The translations under genes and the position numbers were made by a program. Shown here in pieces: positions 15,482 to 22,951 of a stretch of DNA of 23,944 nt. Location of the stretch: the NCBI GenBank assembly GCA_905478675.1, contig CAJQJI010000095.1, forward strand, positions 1-23,944. Reading direction: 5' to 3'. Origin of the DNA: Candidatus Altimarinota bacterium (GTDB lineage Bacteria; Patescibacteriota; Gracilibacteria; UBA4473). Positions within the stretch are counted from its first letter, which is position 1, and each line of letters begins with the position of its first letter. Below the pieces are notes generated by a model, which was given only the letters and a program-made list of their open reading frames with translations, made no database searches and was not told the DNA's origin.

Positions 15482-16669
15482 ATGATACTATTAATGGATA
15501 ACAACTACACGGTAATGTTAGAGTGGCTTAATCAAAGAAGCTCTGAGGCCGCTTTTTTTAGAAAAAAGGCACAACCATCCCTCGAAGAAGTTAATCGCGC
15601 CTTAGATCGACTAGGGCGTCCAGATAAATTTTTTAAATATAGGGTTATTGTGGGAGGCACGGCCGGCAAGGGGACGGTGTGTCGTTATATCGAGCAGACA
15701 CTTATTCAAGAAGGACTGTCTGTGGCGCTCTTAAGTTCTCCGCACTTACAAATTGTAAATGAGCGAATTCGCTTGAACGGTCAGCTTATTTCTAAAAATG
15801 ATTTTTCTGAAACGTTGGCTCGTCTTAAAAATTTAATTGAAACTGAAAATTTAAATCTGACCTACTATGAAATTTTGGTTTTGGCTGGAATTTTAATTGC
15901 TTGCGAAAAGGGGATTGAAATACTTATTTGTGAAGTGGGTTTAGGGGGAGAATTTGATGCCGTAAATGCGGTGCAAGGAGCGCGACTTTGTGCGCTTACT
16001 TTTATTGGTGATGATCACCTGGAAATACTAGGCCCAAAGCTTAAAAATATTGCCGAAACAAAGTCTAAAATATTTACTCATGAATCAATTTTCAATACTT
16101 CATACGAACAAAAATTTAGATCAATATTAAATAAAAATTCATCAATTGATATTGTTTACAACAAAGGCATAAAGCAAAAATTGAACAAAAAAATAGCTCG
16201 TAAAATATGTGAACAAATAGTTTGTTCTAATTCAATAAGAATGTCCGCAACAAAACTACCTTGTCGTTGGGAAAAATTGGATGAAAAAATCCGCTTAGAT
16301 GGTGCCCATTCCGCCCCCAGATTTGAGTATTTAATTGAGACAAAACTACAAAAAAACAAAGGGCCTTACACACTTATTTTAGGCCTACAAAAACGCCACA
16401 ACGCAGACGCCATAAAATTTATTTTTCCGTATGCAAAAAACATTATCTGGACCGAATCAGGCGAAACAGATTGCTACAGCGCCCAGGAATTACAAGCGAT
16501 ACATGGAGTCGGAGAAACGATAAAAAATCCACTAGAGGCTCTAAAAAAAGCACAAGCAGATGATAATAAAATTCTTGTTACCGGCAGCCTGTATTTGTGC
16601 GGAAAAATTCGTGAAACTTTTTATAATTCAGCTGACATGCTTGAACAACAAACAGAGTGGCCCACTTAA
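15482..16669 (+). CDS. folC: Folylpolyglutamate synthase / dihydrofolate synthase-like Mur ligase
   Basis: ATP-dependent ligase that adds glutamate to folates (and may join glutamate to dihydropteroate). The 395 residues hold the family blocks in order: P-loop GGTAGKGT at 58-65, SSPHLQIVNERIRLNG, YYEILVLAGILIA, EVGLGGEFDAVNAV, FIGDDHLEILG, CRWEKL with LDGAHSAP, and VTGSLYLCGKIRE. Two usual residues differ: GTNGKGS is GTAGKGT, and DGAHN is DGAHS. The stretch at residues 195-245 is more Asn/Ile/Lys-rich than the rest. The start could be the ATG at 15482 or that at 15494; I keep the first because TAAAAT lies six bases before it. No other folate gene is in the window. It faces rnhA with a four-base gap. 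Confidence 0.88.
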   Translation: MILLMDNNYTVMLEWLNQRSSEAAFFRKKAQPSLEEVNRALDRLGRPDKFFKYRVIVGGTAGKGTVCRYIEQTLIQEGLSVALLSSPHLQIVNERIRLNGQLISKNDFSETLARLKNLIETENLNLTYYEILVLAGILIACEKGIEILICEVGLGGEFDAVNAVQGARLCALTFIGDDHLEILGPKLKNIAETKSKIFTHESIFNTSYEQKFRSILNKNSSIDIVYNKGIKQKLNKKIARKICEQIVCSNSIRMSATKLPCRWEKLDEKIRLDGAHSAPRFEYLIETKLQKNKGPYTLILGLQKRHNADAIKFIFPYAKNIIWTESGETDCYSAQELQAIHGVGETIKNPLEALKKAQADDNKILVTGSLYLCGKIRETFYNSADMLEQQTEWPT

Positions 16670-16673
16670 AAAA

Positions 16674-17186
16674 TCAAAACAAGGCTATCTGATTGGAGGT
16701 CTTCCTCTCGTCGCGATCATCTAAAGGCGTGTCTTCTAAGATAATGCCAGCGGGTGATTGGGCGGCCCCATTGGCTAAAACATCTGCACGCTCGTTGCCA
16801 ATATTTCCAGCATGGCCTTTAACCCACTCCCAGCGAACGTTTAATTCTTCATTTAACAAATAACAAGCCTTAAACAAGTCGACGTTTTGGATTTTTTCGC
16901 TACCAGACTTATTTCGGGCCCACCCTAGACGCTTCCATTTATGCCCCCAGTTTGTGACGCTTTCCATTACATATTTGCTGTCGGTATGTAGAATAACGTC
17001 TGTTAAGTTTTGCGCCTTAATTTGTTGAAGTGCATATAAACAGGCTCGATATTCCATTCGATTATTCGTGGTATGCGCATAACTTTGACTGTGCTCATGC
17101 ACAATTTTACCCTGCTTCATCATTACCACGGCATAACCGCCAGGCCCCGGATTCCCAATACAACCACCATCCGTATAAATTTCCAT
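16674..17186 (-). CDS. rnhA: Ribonuclease HI with C-terminal clamp-binding-like motif
   Basis: Cuts the RNA strand of RNA-DNA hybrids, removing primers and R-loops. The core is a standard type 1 enzyme: Asp6 in YTDGGCIGNPGPGG, Glu45 in NNRMEYRA, Asp69 in HTDSKYV, the flexible His125 in KGHAGN, and Asp135 in ERADVLA, so all catalytic residues are present. Residues 142-170 are an added, mostly polar tail ending in QIALF as the final five residues. This fits the bacterial sliding-clamp consensus QxxLF, like the QMGLF in this window's own DnaE. It follows proS by four bases and is probably translated from the same mRNA; no Shine-Dalgarno sequence is visible. It converges on folC. Confidence 0.95.
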   Translation of the reverse strand: MEIYTDGGCIGNPGPGGYAVVMMKQGKIVHEHSQSYAHTTNNRMEYRACLYALQQIKAQNLTDVILHTDSKYVMESVTNWGHKWKRLGWARNKSGSEKIQNVDLFKACYLLNEELNVRWEWVKGHAGNIGNERADVLANGAAQSPAGIILEDTPLDDRDERKTSNQIALF

Positions 17187-17190
17187 CTAC

Positions 17191-18888
17191 TTAAAAATGA
17201 TCAACTACGGCTTCTAAATTTAGCATTTTAGTCTCACCACTAGCACGATGCACCACTTCCGCTTCACCGCTTTCAAGTAATCTTTCAGAAAGCACCACGC
17301 GATAGGGGATCCCCATTAATTCATGATTTCCAAATTTCTGTCCAGGCGTAGATTTTTTATCTTGGCGGTCATCATAAAGGACTTCGACCCCTTTCTGCAG
17401 CAAGGCTTTGTAGATTTCATCTGCCTTATCGTAAACCGCTTGGTTTTTCCCAATTGGAGCTAAGTAGACTTGGAAGGGGGCGATTACTTCTGGCCAAACA
17501 AGCCCTTTTTCATCGTTATAAATTTCGGCAATTGTGGCCATAGTGCGCCCCAAGCCAATACCATAACATCCCATATAGTAGGGGACCCCTTTGCCACTAT
17601 CATCAATATAGGTCGCATCTTTCATTTTACTGGTGTAGTGCGTTCCAAGTTGAAAGATGTTACCAACTTCAACCCCCACTTTTTCAATTAAAGTTTTTCC
17701 CTCTGCTGTTTTAGCGCCATCATAGGCTTTTGCTACATCAGCCAACATTTCGCATTCAAAGTCTCGGCCGTAGTTTACGTTTTTTGTATCCGTCGTTTCT
17801 GTTTTTTGACCGCCAATAAAATTCTTAACACTGGTAAGCGATAAATCCCCAATGTAACGCGCCTTGTGCCCCCAAGAGTGCACAAATCCTGACTTAGTGC
17901 CCAGCGACGCTAGGTCTTCATCGGTGGCTGGCTCTAGTTGTCCGGTTAGATTTAGTACTTTTTCTAACTTCGTTTTATTAACTTCTAGGTCACCACGAAT
18001 AGTCACAATGATAATTTCTTCACTGGTTGTTACCCTAAACACTACATTTTTCAAAAAACGACTGGCGGGCAAGTTGTAATGTTTTTCGTTGTCTTCCATG
18101 GTTTTTACCCAGTCTGGTTGCTCAATCACTTCCAGGGGTAATACTTCATCGTTGGCATTAATTTGATCTCTTTCAAATACCGCTACGTCTTCATGCGCAC
18201 AATAACTCCCGTCTTCTGTTTCATAAAAAGTCCCTTCACCAATAGCACTTTCTACTTGGTATTCATGACAATAATCGCCTCCAATATAGCCTCCATCCGC
18301 TTCAACCTTTTTAGTTTCAAGCCCTAAGTCTTTAAAAATATTAGTATAAACCTCGGCCATCTCGTTATAAGTTTTTTCGAAAGCGGCTTCATCTTTATCA
18401 AAGCTGTAAGCATCTTTCATCACAAATTCTCGTACACGTAACAACCCTCCTCGGGCTCGGGCTTCATCACGAAATTTGGTTGAAAATTGGTAAATATTAA
18501 AAGGCAGTTCTTTATAGCTCACTTGTCGTTTACGCACGACATCCACCATCATTTCTTCTGCCGTTCCCCCCAAGGCAAACGAGGCCCCACGGCGATCTTC
18601 TACGGTCATTAATTCAAACCCAGTTGTATTAGTTCGATTGGTTTCTTCCCACAATTCCAATGGATGCAAGGTGGGCGTAATCATCTCTTGCCCGCCAGCG
18701 GCGTCCATGCGCTTTTTAATCACCGCTTTAATTTTATCGTGAACTCGCCACCCCAAAGGCAAAAAGAAATATCGCCCCGCCACAGACTCAGCAATAAAGC
18801 CTGCTTGCTGCAACAATTGGTGGCTGCGCATTTCAGAGCCGCCTTGATCCTCCTTTACCGGTTTGCCGAATAGTTGTGAATATTTCAT
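17191..18888 (-). CDS. proS: Prolyl-tRNA synthetase, bacterial type
   Basis: Class II synthetase charging tRNA-Pro. I start it at the ATG at 18886-18888, giving 565 residues that open with MKYSQLFGKPVKEDQ as the family does; the frame is open upstream but only to a TTG with unrelated sequence. Motif 1 region (PLGWRVHDKIKAVIKKRMDAAGGQEMITP), motif 2 (FRDEARARGGLLRVREFVMKDAYSF) and motif 3 (GCYGIGLGRTMATI) are all seen. The central insertion at about 230-385 corresponds to the YbaK-like editing domain that removes mischarged alanine. A C-terminal anticodon-binding domain follows. It leads a proS-rnhA pair and diverges from the HExxH protein. I could not place a convincing promoter in the AT-rich 177-base gap. 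Confidence 0.97.
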   Translation of the reverse strand: MKYSQLFGKPVKEDQGGSEMRSHQLLQQAGFIAESVAGRYFFLPLGWRVHDKIKAVIKKRMDAAGGQEMITPTLHPLELWEETNRTNTTGFELMTVEDRRGASFALGGTAEEMMVDVVRKRQVSYKELPFNIYQFSTKFRDEARARGGLLRVREFVMKDAYSFDKDEAAFEKTYNEMAEVYTNIFKDLGLETKKVEADGGYIGGDYCHEYQVESAIGEGTFYETEDGSYCAHEDVAVFERDQINANDEVLPLEVIEQPDWVKTMEDNEKHYNLPASRFLKNVVFRVTTSEEIIIVTIRGDLEVNKTKLEKVLNLTGQLEPATDEDLASLGTKSGFVHSWGHKARYIGDLSLTSVKNFIGGQKTETTDTKNVNYGRDFECEMLADVAKAYDGAKTAEGKTLIEKVGVEVGNIFQLGTHYTSKMKDATYIDDSGKGVPYYMGCYGIGLGRTMATIAEIYNDEKGLVWPEVIAPFQVYLAPIGKNQAVYDKADEIYKALLQKGVEVLYDDRQDKKSTPGQKFGNHELMGIPYRVVLSERLLESGEAEVVHRASGETKMLNLEAVVDHF

Positions 18889-19065
18889 ATCGAAAGGTAG
18901 TTTATCCAATTTTCCATCTTGGGGCGAATTTAAACCCAAAACTTTATTTATTTTACCTTATAATCAATTTATAATTATTTTAATCTTTTTTTTTAATTAA
19001 TTATTTGTCTTTATTTGACTCAATAGTTCAGATGTTTAAGTTGAGATAACTAACCCCACTCAAAA

Positions 19066-19959
19066 ATGGAAGCGGTTAAACACCACGATTACAATGAGCG
19101 AGCCGAACAAACCTATGAAGCGGTTCAAGCACTTTTAAAGTTAGTTCAAAACCCAGAAACAAGAGCACTAGACCTAGACTTAGAGACTGAAAAAAAGAAC
19201 GCGGAGACAAACTTAAAAAGAGCCAAGCTTTTAACCAATCTAAAAGAGCGAGCTGGTTTTAACTTTGCTGTTTATGATAGTGCCGAAATGCCCGGCGCCG
19301 CTGGCTTTGTTAAAACCAATGGAGAAAAAACAATTTATATAGCCGAGCAGGTTTTAGACGACCCGGCCTTTGCGGATCATGTCGCCAAACATGAAGCCTT
19401 CCATTTAAAAACAATGTTCGTGTTGCCCCTTGATCCAACTTTTAGTCAAGATCATTTTTCAACCTTAAACCACTACTTGCCAAAGGATTTTGAGAACAAT
19501 GAGTTTTATTTAGAAGGATTCAATGAATGGCTTACCGCAAATAATGATGAACAAGATGAATCAGCGACCGCTTATGGTCTCAATGTAGCCGCCGCAAAAC
19601 AACTAGAAGCCCTTGGATACAGTGCCACGGGAGACTCTCTTATGGAAGCCTTTAAAACTGGAAACTATAAGTCCTTTGCTCGCATCTTAAAAACAACCAC
19701 AGACCGTTTAATGCTGTATGAAGCGTTAGAAACAGGGGAATATAGTGACACCGAAAAGGATCAACTCAAACCCTACCTTAAACTTTATCCCGAGAGTGTG
19801 GCCAGCCCTGAAAAAGCTGCGATTATCATAGAAAGCTGGAACGCGAAATTAAAAGCCGAGAAATTAAAACAGTTACTATCCAAAGATCGTTTTGCCGATT
19901 TAACAGGCGAAATAGCGGCACAACAAGCGCAAGAGAAAAAACTTTCTATGGCCAGCTAA
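19066..19959 (+). CDS. Hypothetical HExxH (gluzincin-like) putative metalloprotein
   Basis: I do not recognise the family. The 297-residue protein has no signal or membrane segment, so it is likely cytoplasmic. It carries a zinc-protease type motif HEAFH at residues 109-113 in a plausible helix (DHVAKHEAFHLKTMF), preceded by an edge-strand-like segment GEKTIYIAEQVL. About 37 residues later EGFNEW (Glu150, Glu154) offers a third zinc ligand, as in gluzincins. The N-terminal ~65 residues and the C-terminal ~120 are helical and charged, with a Lys/Gln-rich end. No export, toxin or maturation partner is visible. It abuts the convergent nuclease-like gene with one base between. Protease activity is inference from the motif only. 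Confidence 0.75.
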   Translation: MEAVKHHDYNERAEQTYEAVQALLKLVQNPETRALDLDLETEKKNAETNLKRAKLLTNLKERAGFNFAVYDSAEMPGAAGFVKTNGEKTIYIAEQVLDDPAFADHVAKHEAFHLKTMFVLPLDPTFSQDHFSTLNHYLPKDFENNEFYLEGFNEWLTANNDEQDESATAYGLNVAAAKQLEALGYSATGDSLMEAFKTGNYKSFARILKTTTDRLMLYEALETGEYSDTEKDQLKPYLKLYPESVASPEKAAIIIESWNAKLKAEKLKQLLSKDRFADLTGEIAAQQAQEKKLSMAS

Positions 19960-19960
19960 T

Positions 19961-21133
19961 CTATTTCACCTTCGCAAATCCAGCGGCTTCGGCGCTTGCT
20001 TCATCGACAAAGCATTCTTCGGCTTCAATGCGTTTATACCAGCCAGAAGCAGGCGTGTGATACGTTTTCTTTGGGTTCTTTTTTGAGCCAGCCACATTCC
20101 CTTTAATGGGGCAGGTTGTATCAAACTCTGGTTTTAGCACTTCTACAGACGCTGTTTCAAGAGCGACGACTTGGTCGGCGCACTGTTGCCACCAAATCGG
20201 TGGTGTGGCTTTTAACGACGCTTTTTTTGCGGCGCTTTTTAAATCATCGACATACTTTAAATTAAGTTCACTTGCCTCTAGCTGCGCCCAATTTTGCGCA
20301 ATCAAGTAGTGATTTATATGAAGCGGAGACTGCCATCGATTTCCCTCCAACCAAACATAACGCTGTAAATACCGACCGGTGGGTGTCAGTTGCCTCTGAT
20401 CCCCCTCGAGTCGTACTTTTTTCCCAAGCACTAATTTTTCAAGCTCCTGAACCAGTAACGCTGACCAACAAGTACTTAACACTGAATCTTCATTTGGAGT
20501 TTTTACAGCCTGAAGTTTTATTTTTTGTCCATCCGCCATTTCTAGGCGCTCTGGAGTAAGCACTTTCTTTACCCAACCAGTACTAGAAGCGGTTAAATAA
20601 TGTTTTAGATTTTTCTTTAAATAGCGTGTTTTGCCTTTCAATCTTTGTCGTTCTCGCAGCTTATACCAATTGTCACATTCGCCCCATACCCCTCGACGTT
20701 CCTTTTGAGCTAAGTATTGCATCTCGTGGTATGACGCTGGAGCGGTTTCATTATTGGTGACTTTTGCCCAGCCTTGCTGTAACAAAAACAAACTTAAGTC
20801 CTGTGTTTTATTAAATTTAATTTGCCCTTCTCGTTCTAATTCCCGGTTTACATAGGGTTTTATAAATTTAACTTTTAAGGGCTTAGCTTGAATTTCATTC
20901 GTTAAAAACTTCTCAAATGAAGCGCTAAAACAAGCCACCCCATTATCTACACTCGGATCTACTACCTGTATATGGGCGGGTTTTATTCTCCAGCGCTCAC
21001 GACTTAAATAAGTATCAAAATTTAAAATAGAGGAGAAAGTTACCGGCTGCCATTCCTCTGTAGCCGTAAGCCTGGCTCCTGGCAATAGGGTTAAGAGCAA
21101 AAGCGTTGCCAAAAATCGGTATTTACTTAGCAT
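19961..21133 (-). CDS. Secreted SNase-like protein, catalytically degenerate, with C-terminal CPIKGN module
   Basis: A signal peptide is clear: basic start, hydrophobic residues 7-17 (FLATLLLLTLL), cleavage likely near Ala24. Two regions recall staphylococcal nuclease folds. The first (about 35-155) keeps only the C-terminal half pattern LFLLQQGWAKV with LAQKERRGVWGEC. The second (about 195-300) has KIKLQAVKTPN, LGKKVRLEG, LTPTGRYLQRYVWLEG and INHYLIAQNWAQL. Compared from memory with S. aureus nuclease, the Arg35/Asp40/Glu43 cluster (RLLLVDTPE) is KLQAVKTPN, so catalysis is probably lost, while the GR near Arg87 is kept. The last ~50 residues, from CPIKGNVAG to AEAAGFAKVK, are a small module often found behind SNase-like domains. 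I infer an exported DNA- or surface-binding protein. It diverges from tig through a shared -10 region. Confidence 0.75.
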   Translation of the reverse strand: MLSKYRFLATLLLLTLLPGARLTATEEWQPVTFSSILNFDTYLSRERWRIKPAHIQVVDPSVDNGVACFSASFEKFLTNEIQAKPLKVKFIKPYVNRELEREGQIKFNKTQDLSLFLLQQGWAKVTNNETAPASYHEMQYLAQKERRGVWGECDNWYKLRERQRLKGKTRYLKKNLKHYLTASSTGWVKKVLTPERLEMADGQKIKLQAVKTPNEDSVLSTCWSALLVQELEKLVLGKKVRLEGDQRQLTPTGRYLQRYVWLEGNRWQSPLHINHYLIAQNWAQLEASELNLKYVDDLKSAAKKASLKATPPIWWQQCADQVVALETASVEVLKPEFDTTCPIKGNVAGSKKNPKKTYHTPASGWYKRIEAEECFVDEASAEAAGFAKVK

Positions 21134-21149
21134 GCGGTTCGATTAATAC
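21122..21149 (+). promoter_or_regulatory. tig promoter, overlapping the divergent nuclease-like gene promoter
   Basis: TTTACT (21122-21127) and TAATAC (21144-21149) are 16 bases apart; the box ends seven bases before the tig ATG. On the opposite strand TATTAA (21143-21148) ends nine bases before the ATG at 21133. The two -10 boxes thus occupy almost the same seven base pairs. The tig -35 also lies inside the first codons of the divergent gene. Confidence 0.5.
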
Positions 21150-21156
21150 CCTAAAT

Positions 21157-22425
21157 ATGTCGAACTACAAAACACTCCCAAATTCAAAAATTAGCTTTGA
21201 TCTAACCATCGATAAAGCCACTCTAGATAAGAGCCAAGCGGCTATTATCAAACGTTACCAAAGTGAAGTTTCCATTAAAGGATTCCGTAAAGGTCATGCC
21301 CCAGAATCCGCCGTTATTGCCACTATTGGTCAAGAACGACTCGCTTACGACGCACTAAATCAAGCCGTTGATAAAGCCTATGCGAAGTTTCTTCAACAAG
21401 AAAAACTACAAGTCGTAAATCAACCTGAGGTCGATATTAAGGATCCAACTAAGACTCCACTGGAAGTTAAATTTGAAGTCGAAATTTTTCCAGAAGTCAA
21501 AGTGGGGGACTACAAAAAAATTAAAATTAAACCGTCAAAGGTGACGGTCGAAGACCAAGAAATTGAAGACGCTCTAAAAACGGTTTGCGCTCAAATGGAA
21601 GTGGCTAAAGAAGTAAAACGAGCGGCTAAGGATGGTGATTTAGTCGAAGTTGATTTCGCCGGAAAAGATGAAAAAGGTGAAATCATTCCGAACACTCACG
21701 GCGAAAAAACAAAATTCCGTATGGGAATGGGACACTTTCTGCCAGACTTGGAAGCGGCCTTCAAAGGTATGAAGGCTGGCGAAGAAAAGAAAGCCGTTAA
21801 AGTTAAATTCCCAAAAGACTACCATTCAGCTGATTTTGCGGGTAAAACAGTGCCTTTTGATATTAAGCTACACACGGTCAATGAGATTGACCCAGAGGCC
21901 CTAACGGAAGAGCAAATTGAGCAAATCACCGGCAAAAAACAAGATTTAAAAGCGCTAAAAGTACAAATGAAAGACACAATTGAAGCGAATAAAAAGAAAG
22001 CCGCAGAAAAAGAAGATATGGATGCTTACACCAAAGAACTTGGAAAATTGGTTAAAGCTGAATTACCCGCAAGTTGGGTTGAACGAGAAGTTGGAAGCCG
22101 CCTGCAACGAGTTCAGCAAAGCCCACAATACCAACAAGACCCAGCCGCTTTTTGGCAAACAATGGGAAAAACCGAAGCCGCCTTTAAAAAAGAACTAGCC
22201 TCAGAAGGGGAGCGAGACTTGTTAATCTTCCTCGGACTCTCTGAGATTGTAAAAACAGAAAACATCGAACTTGATAAAGACGAAATGGCTCAAGCTCACC
22301 ACCTGGCACACCAGCACTTACAGGATAGCGAGGACCACCATAGCCATGCTCATCAAGCCGAAATGGAGAAAGCGACATTAAACCTTAAGATTGACAAATT
22401 CTTGCGCACAGCTATAATGGGGTAA
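21157..22425 (+). CDS. tig: Trigger factor with His-rich segment
   Basis: Ribosome-bound chaperone and prolyl isomerase that meets nascent chains at the exit tunnel. I start it at ATG 21157 (422 residues); 51 upstream in-frame bases overlap the divergent gene and precede the promoter. The ribosome-binding signature is GFRKGHAP at 42-49. The FKBP-type domain spans about 150-245 (DGDLVEVDF to VPFDIKLHTV), followed by the helical C-terminal chaperone arms. Residues 381-399 read HHLAHQHLQDSEDHHSHAH, eight His in nineteen, resembling the metal-binding tails of SlyD more than a normal trigger factor. A perfect consensus promoter for the next gene lies in its last codons. Confidence 0.95.
   Translation: MSNYKTLPNSKISFDLTIDKATLDKSQAAIIKRYQSEVSIKGFRKGHAPESAVIATIGQERLAYDALNQAVDKAYAKFLQQEKLQVVNQPEVDIKDPTKTPLEVKFEVEIFPEVKVGDYKKIKIKPSKVTVEDQEIEDALKTVCAQMEVAKEVKRAAKDGDLVEVDFAGKDEKGEIIPNTHGEKTKFRMGMGHFLPDLEAAFKGMKAGEEKKAVKVKFPKDYHSADFAGKTVPFDIKLHTVNEIDPEALTEEQIEQITGKKQDLKALKVQMKDTIEANKKKAAEKEDMDAYTKELGKLVKAELPASWVEREVGSRLQRVQQSPQYQQDPAAFWQTMGKTEAAFKKELASEGERDLLIFLGLSEIVKTENIELDKDEMAQAHHLAHQHLQDSEDHHSHAHQAEMEKATLNLKIDKFLRTAIMG
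22391..22418 (+). promoter_or_regulatory. Consensus sigma-70 promoter inside the tig 3' end
   Basis: TTGACA (22391-22396) and TATAAT (22413-22418), both perfect, with a 16-base spacer. They are made of the final codons of tig. The start would be near 22425, the tig stop, leaving about 19 bases before the next ATG at 22444. Confidence 0.75.
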
Positions 22426-22443
22426 TAAAAAAACAAAAAATCT

Positions 22444-22689
22444 ATGCGTCACATTTACTCCTTACTTTCTTCAATATTTTTCATTATCGGACTCATCATC
22501 TGTTTTGAAAATATTCAGATGGCGACGACAATTATGATTGGGTTTAGTTACATGGGGGGAAGTAGTCTATTCTTCCCCTTGCTTATCATTCTTACTATCG
22601 GTGCTATTGGAGGATTTTTTGCCGGCCTATCGCTAATGGCAAGCCGAAAAAGAGACATTGTAGATGAAACGGATGACCTAGATATTTAA
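22444..22689 (+). CDS. Small two-helix membrane protein
   Basis: Unrecognised 81-residue protein. Two hydrophobic segments are visible, at about residues 4-21 (IYSLLSSIFFIIGLIICF) and 44-66 (FPLLIILTIGAIGGFFAGLSL), joined by a Gly/Met-rich loop (FSYMGGSSLF); the C-terminus is acidic (DIVDETDDLDI) after a basic SRKRD, which suggests that end stays in the cytoplasm. It starts 18 bases after tig and has its own perfect consensus promoter, so it may be made at a high level. The leader is A-rich and lacks a Shine-Dalgarno sequence. A strong terminator follows. The layout recalls small LapA-like or DUF-type membrane proteins but no family is certain. Confidence 0.75.
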   Translation: MRHIYSLLSSIFFIIGLIICFENIQMATTIMIGFSYMGGSSLFFPLLIILTIGAIGGFFAGLSLMASRKRDIVDETDDLDI

Positions 22690-22712
22690 GATAGAAAATA
22701 CTCTTTTCACCT

Positions 22713-22737
22713 AAAAGCTCCCCGTGGGAGCTTTTTT
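22713..22737 (+). terminator. Rho-independent terminator after the small membrane gene
   Basis: AAAAGCTCCC (22713-22722) pairs perfectly with GGGAGCTTTT around the loop CGT, and is followed by a total run of six T (22732-22737). It ends the tig-downstream transcript. Confidence 0.92.
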
Positions 22738-22951
22738 ATTACTTAAAAGTATGAACAATATTCTTGATCAAAACAAACAATAATGAATAATATTTGTGAA
22801 CGACAGGATAAAAATTTGAGTTCATGGGTATACATTGTAATCAACAAAACCTAGTCATAGACTATTATTAAGAATTTGTGTCACAAAAAAAATTGACAGA
22901 AGTATTAAAAACGAATAAGTTTTTTGTACTTAATTGTTCTGCGCAAAAATA

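Noticed and set aside
18889..18939. TTG start giving a longer prolyl-tRNA synthetase
   Set aside because: The added residues are unrelated to the family, which starts with MKYSQLF.
18900..19060. T-box or other riboswitch in front of proS
   Set aside because: Only a short TTGGG/CCCAA stem is visible and no conserved T-box sequence or terminator is found.
21106..21156. Upstream start of trigger factor, adding 17 residues
   Set aside because: It overlaps the divergent gene and its promoter, and the family begins at the ATG at 21157.
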